Assembly: GCF_001510645.1 (NCBI RefSeq)
Contig: NZ_LMVB01000001.1
Span: 1,073,854-1,137,853 of the forward strand
Source: Paenibacillus sp. FJAT-29882
Lineage (GTDB): Bacteria; Bacillota; Bacilli; Bacillales; DSM-1321
Length of the DNA stretch: 64,000 nt
Reading direction: 5' to 3'
A program made the position numbers and the translations under genes. Below the pieces are notes generated by a model, which was not told the origin of the DNA, made no database searches, and worked only from the letters and a program-made list of their open reading frames with translations. How positions within the stretch are numbered: the stretch's first letter is position 1; each line of letters starts with the position of its first letter. Positions 63,509 to 64,000 of the stretch are shown one piece after another.

Positions 63509-64000
63509 TGGCTGAAGAAAAAAAACCTGAATGGTTTGACGAAAATACAAGCGACAATTTTGCTACATCATTAAAAGAAGGCATTGAAATGATTGCTCAT
63601 CATCAAATAGCACGAAAAAATAAATTCATCAAAAAAGCAGCTGGGACGATAGACATTACAAAGATTCAAAATTTGTTAGTGCAAGGTGACAGAGCAAATC
63701 TTGCCAAAGCAATCACACTAGTTGAGAGCAATGCATCTAAGCATTTCGAGCCTGCACAGGAGCTGCTAAAGAATGTTTTACCCCATACCGGAAATGCTAT
63801 CCGTCTGGGAATCTCGGGAGTTCCTGGTGCAGGGAAGAGCACGTTTATCGAAGCTTTTGGAACGTATCTTTGTAATCTTGGATATAAAATTGCTGTACTT
63901 GCAGTTGATCCGAGTTCTTCGGTCAATGGTGGCAGCATTCTTGGCGATAAGACAAGGATGGAAGAGTTATCCAGGAATCCACGAGCATTCATCCGTCCCT
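63508..64000 (+). CDS. meaB: Methylmalonyl-CoA mutase-associated GTPase MeaB, 5' part
   Basis: The ATG at 63508 shares one base with the mutB stop (TAATG), and the frame stays open to the end of the window, giving about 164 residues. The Walker A motif [18 protein letters not shown] and [18 protein letters not shown] are those of the MeaB/ArgK GTPases, which guard and reload methylmalonyl-CoA mutase with cobalamin. The C-terminal half lies outside the window. Confidence 0.92.
   Translation, partial: MAEEKKPEWFDENTSDNFATSLKEGIEMIAHHQIARKNKFIKKAAGTIDITKIQNLLVQGDRANLAKAITLVESNASKHFEPAQELLKNVLPHTGNAIRLGISGVPGAGKSTFIEAFGTYLCNLGYKIAVLAVDPSSSVNGGSILGDKTRMEELSRNPRAFIRP

Noticed and set aside
1..64000. 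CRISPR array, rRNA or tRNA genes
   Set aside because: No regularly spaced identical repeats and no rRNA or complete tRNA sequence were seen; the repeats present are dispersed and intergenic.

Overview
The window is chromosomal DNA from an endospore-forming, AT-rich member of the Bacillaceae. The first 35 kb carries the Bacillus-type block yqhR-aroQ-papA-efp-spoIIIAA-AH-accBC-yqhY-nusB-folD-xseAB-ispA-dxs-yqxC-ahrC-recN-spoIVB-spo0A-yqiK-yqzF-bkdR-bcd-buk-lpdV-bkdAA-bkdAB-bkdB. The genus cannot be fixed from the sequence alone. Nearly every gene reads left to right; yqzF is the only clear minus-strand gene.

Region 1 (1-8.4 kb) holds the end of yqhR, type II dehydroquinase, a proline dipeptidase-like peptidase, EF-P and the complete eight-gene spoIIIA operon behind a sigma-E-like promoter. 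Region 2 (8.4-23.7 kb) holds fatty-acid initiation (accBC), yqhY, nusB, folate metabolism, exonuclease VII, isoprenoid genes (ispA, dxs), the arginine repressor, recN, spoIVB and spo0A, the last with 0A boxes and a sigma-H-like promoter. Region 3 (24.4-35.8 kb) is branched-chain amino-acid breakdown: the activator BkdR, a textbook -24/-12 promoter, leucine dehydrogenase, butyrate kinase and the branched-chain 2-oxoacid dehydrogenase complex. ptb, usual in this operon, is absent.

Region 4 (36.4-58.8 kb) is an accessory island for using N-glycans. It encodes a secreted GH85 endo-beta-N-acetylglucosaminidase with PKD-like and F5/8C (CBM32-like) domains, two different GH38 alpha-mannosidases, a GH125 exo-alpha-1,6-mannosidase, a YesM/YesN-type two-component system, a DUF624 membrane protein, a CUT1 ABC importer with a lipoprotein receptor, a GH1 glycosidase, two ROK kinases and mannose-6-phosphate isomerase. 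The likely flow is release of the glycan outside the cell, import, trimming of alpha-mannose in the cytoplasm, then cleavage of the core Man-beta-GlcNAc, possibly after phosphorylation, and entry into glycolysis as fructose-6-phosphate.

Region 5 (58.8-64 kb) has a decayed ankyrin-repeat gene, then mutA-mutB-meaB (methylmalonyl-CoA mutase and its GTPase chaperone). These act on propionyl-CoA derived partly from the bkd pathway, so the island sits between two metabolically linked loci.

The core genes are separated by at least eight copies of a palindromic intergenic repeat, beginning TTATCCCG and ending AAGTTTCACTTTA, whose stems show compensating changes. None was found in the N-glycan island. 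Two genes (spoIIIAD and the lipoprotein gene) appear to use ATT start codons. A roughly 200-nt structured element lies between ispA and dxs.
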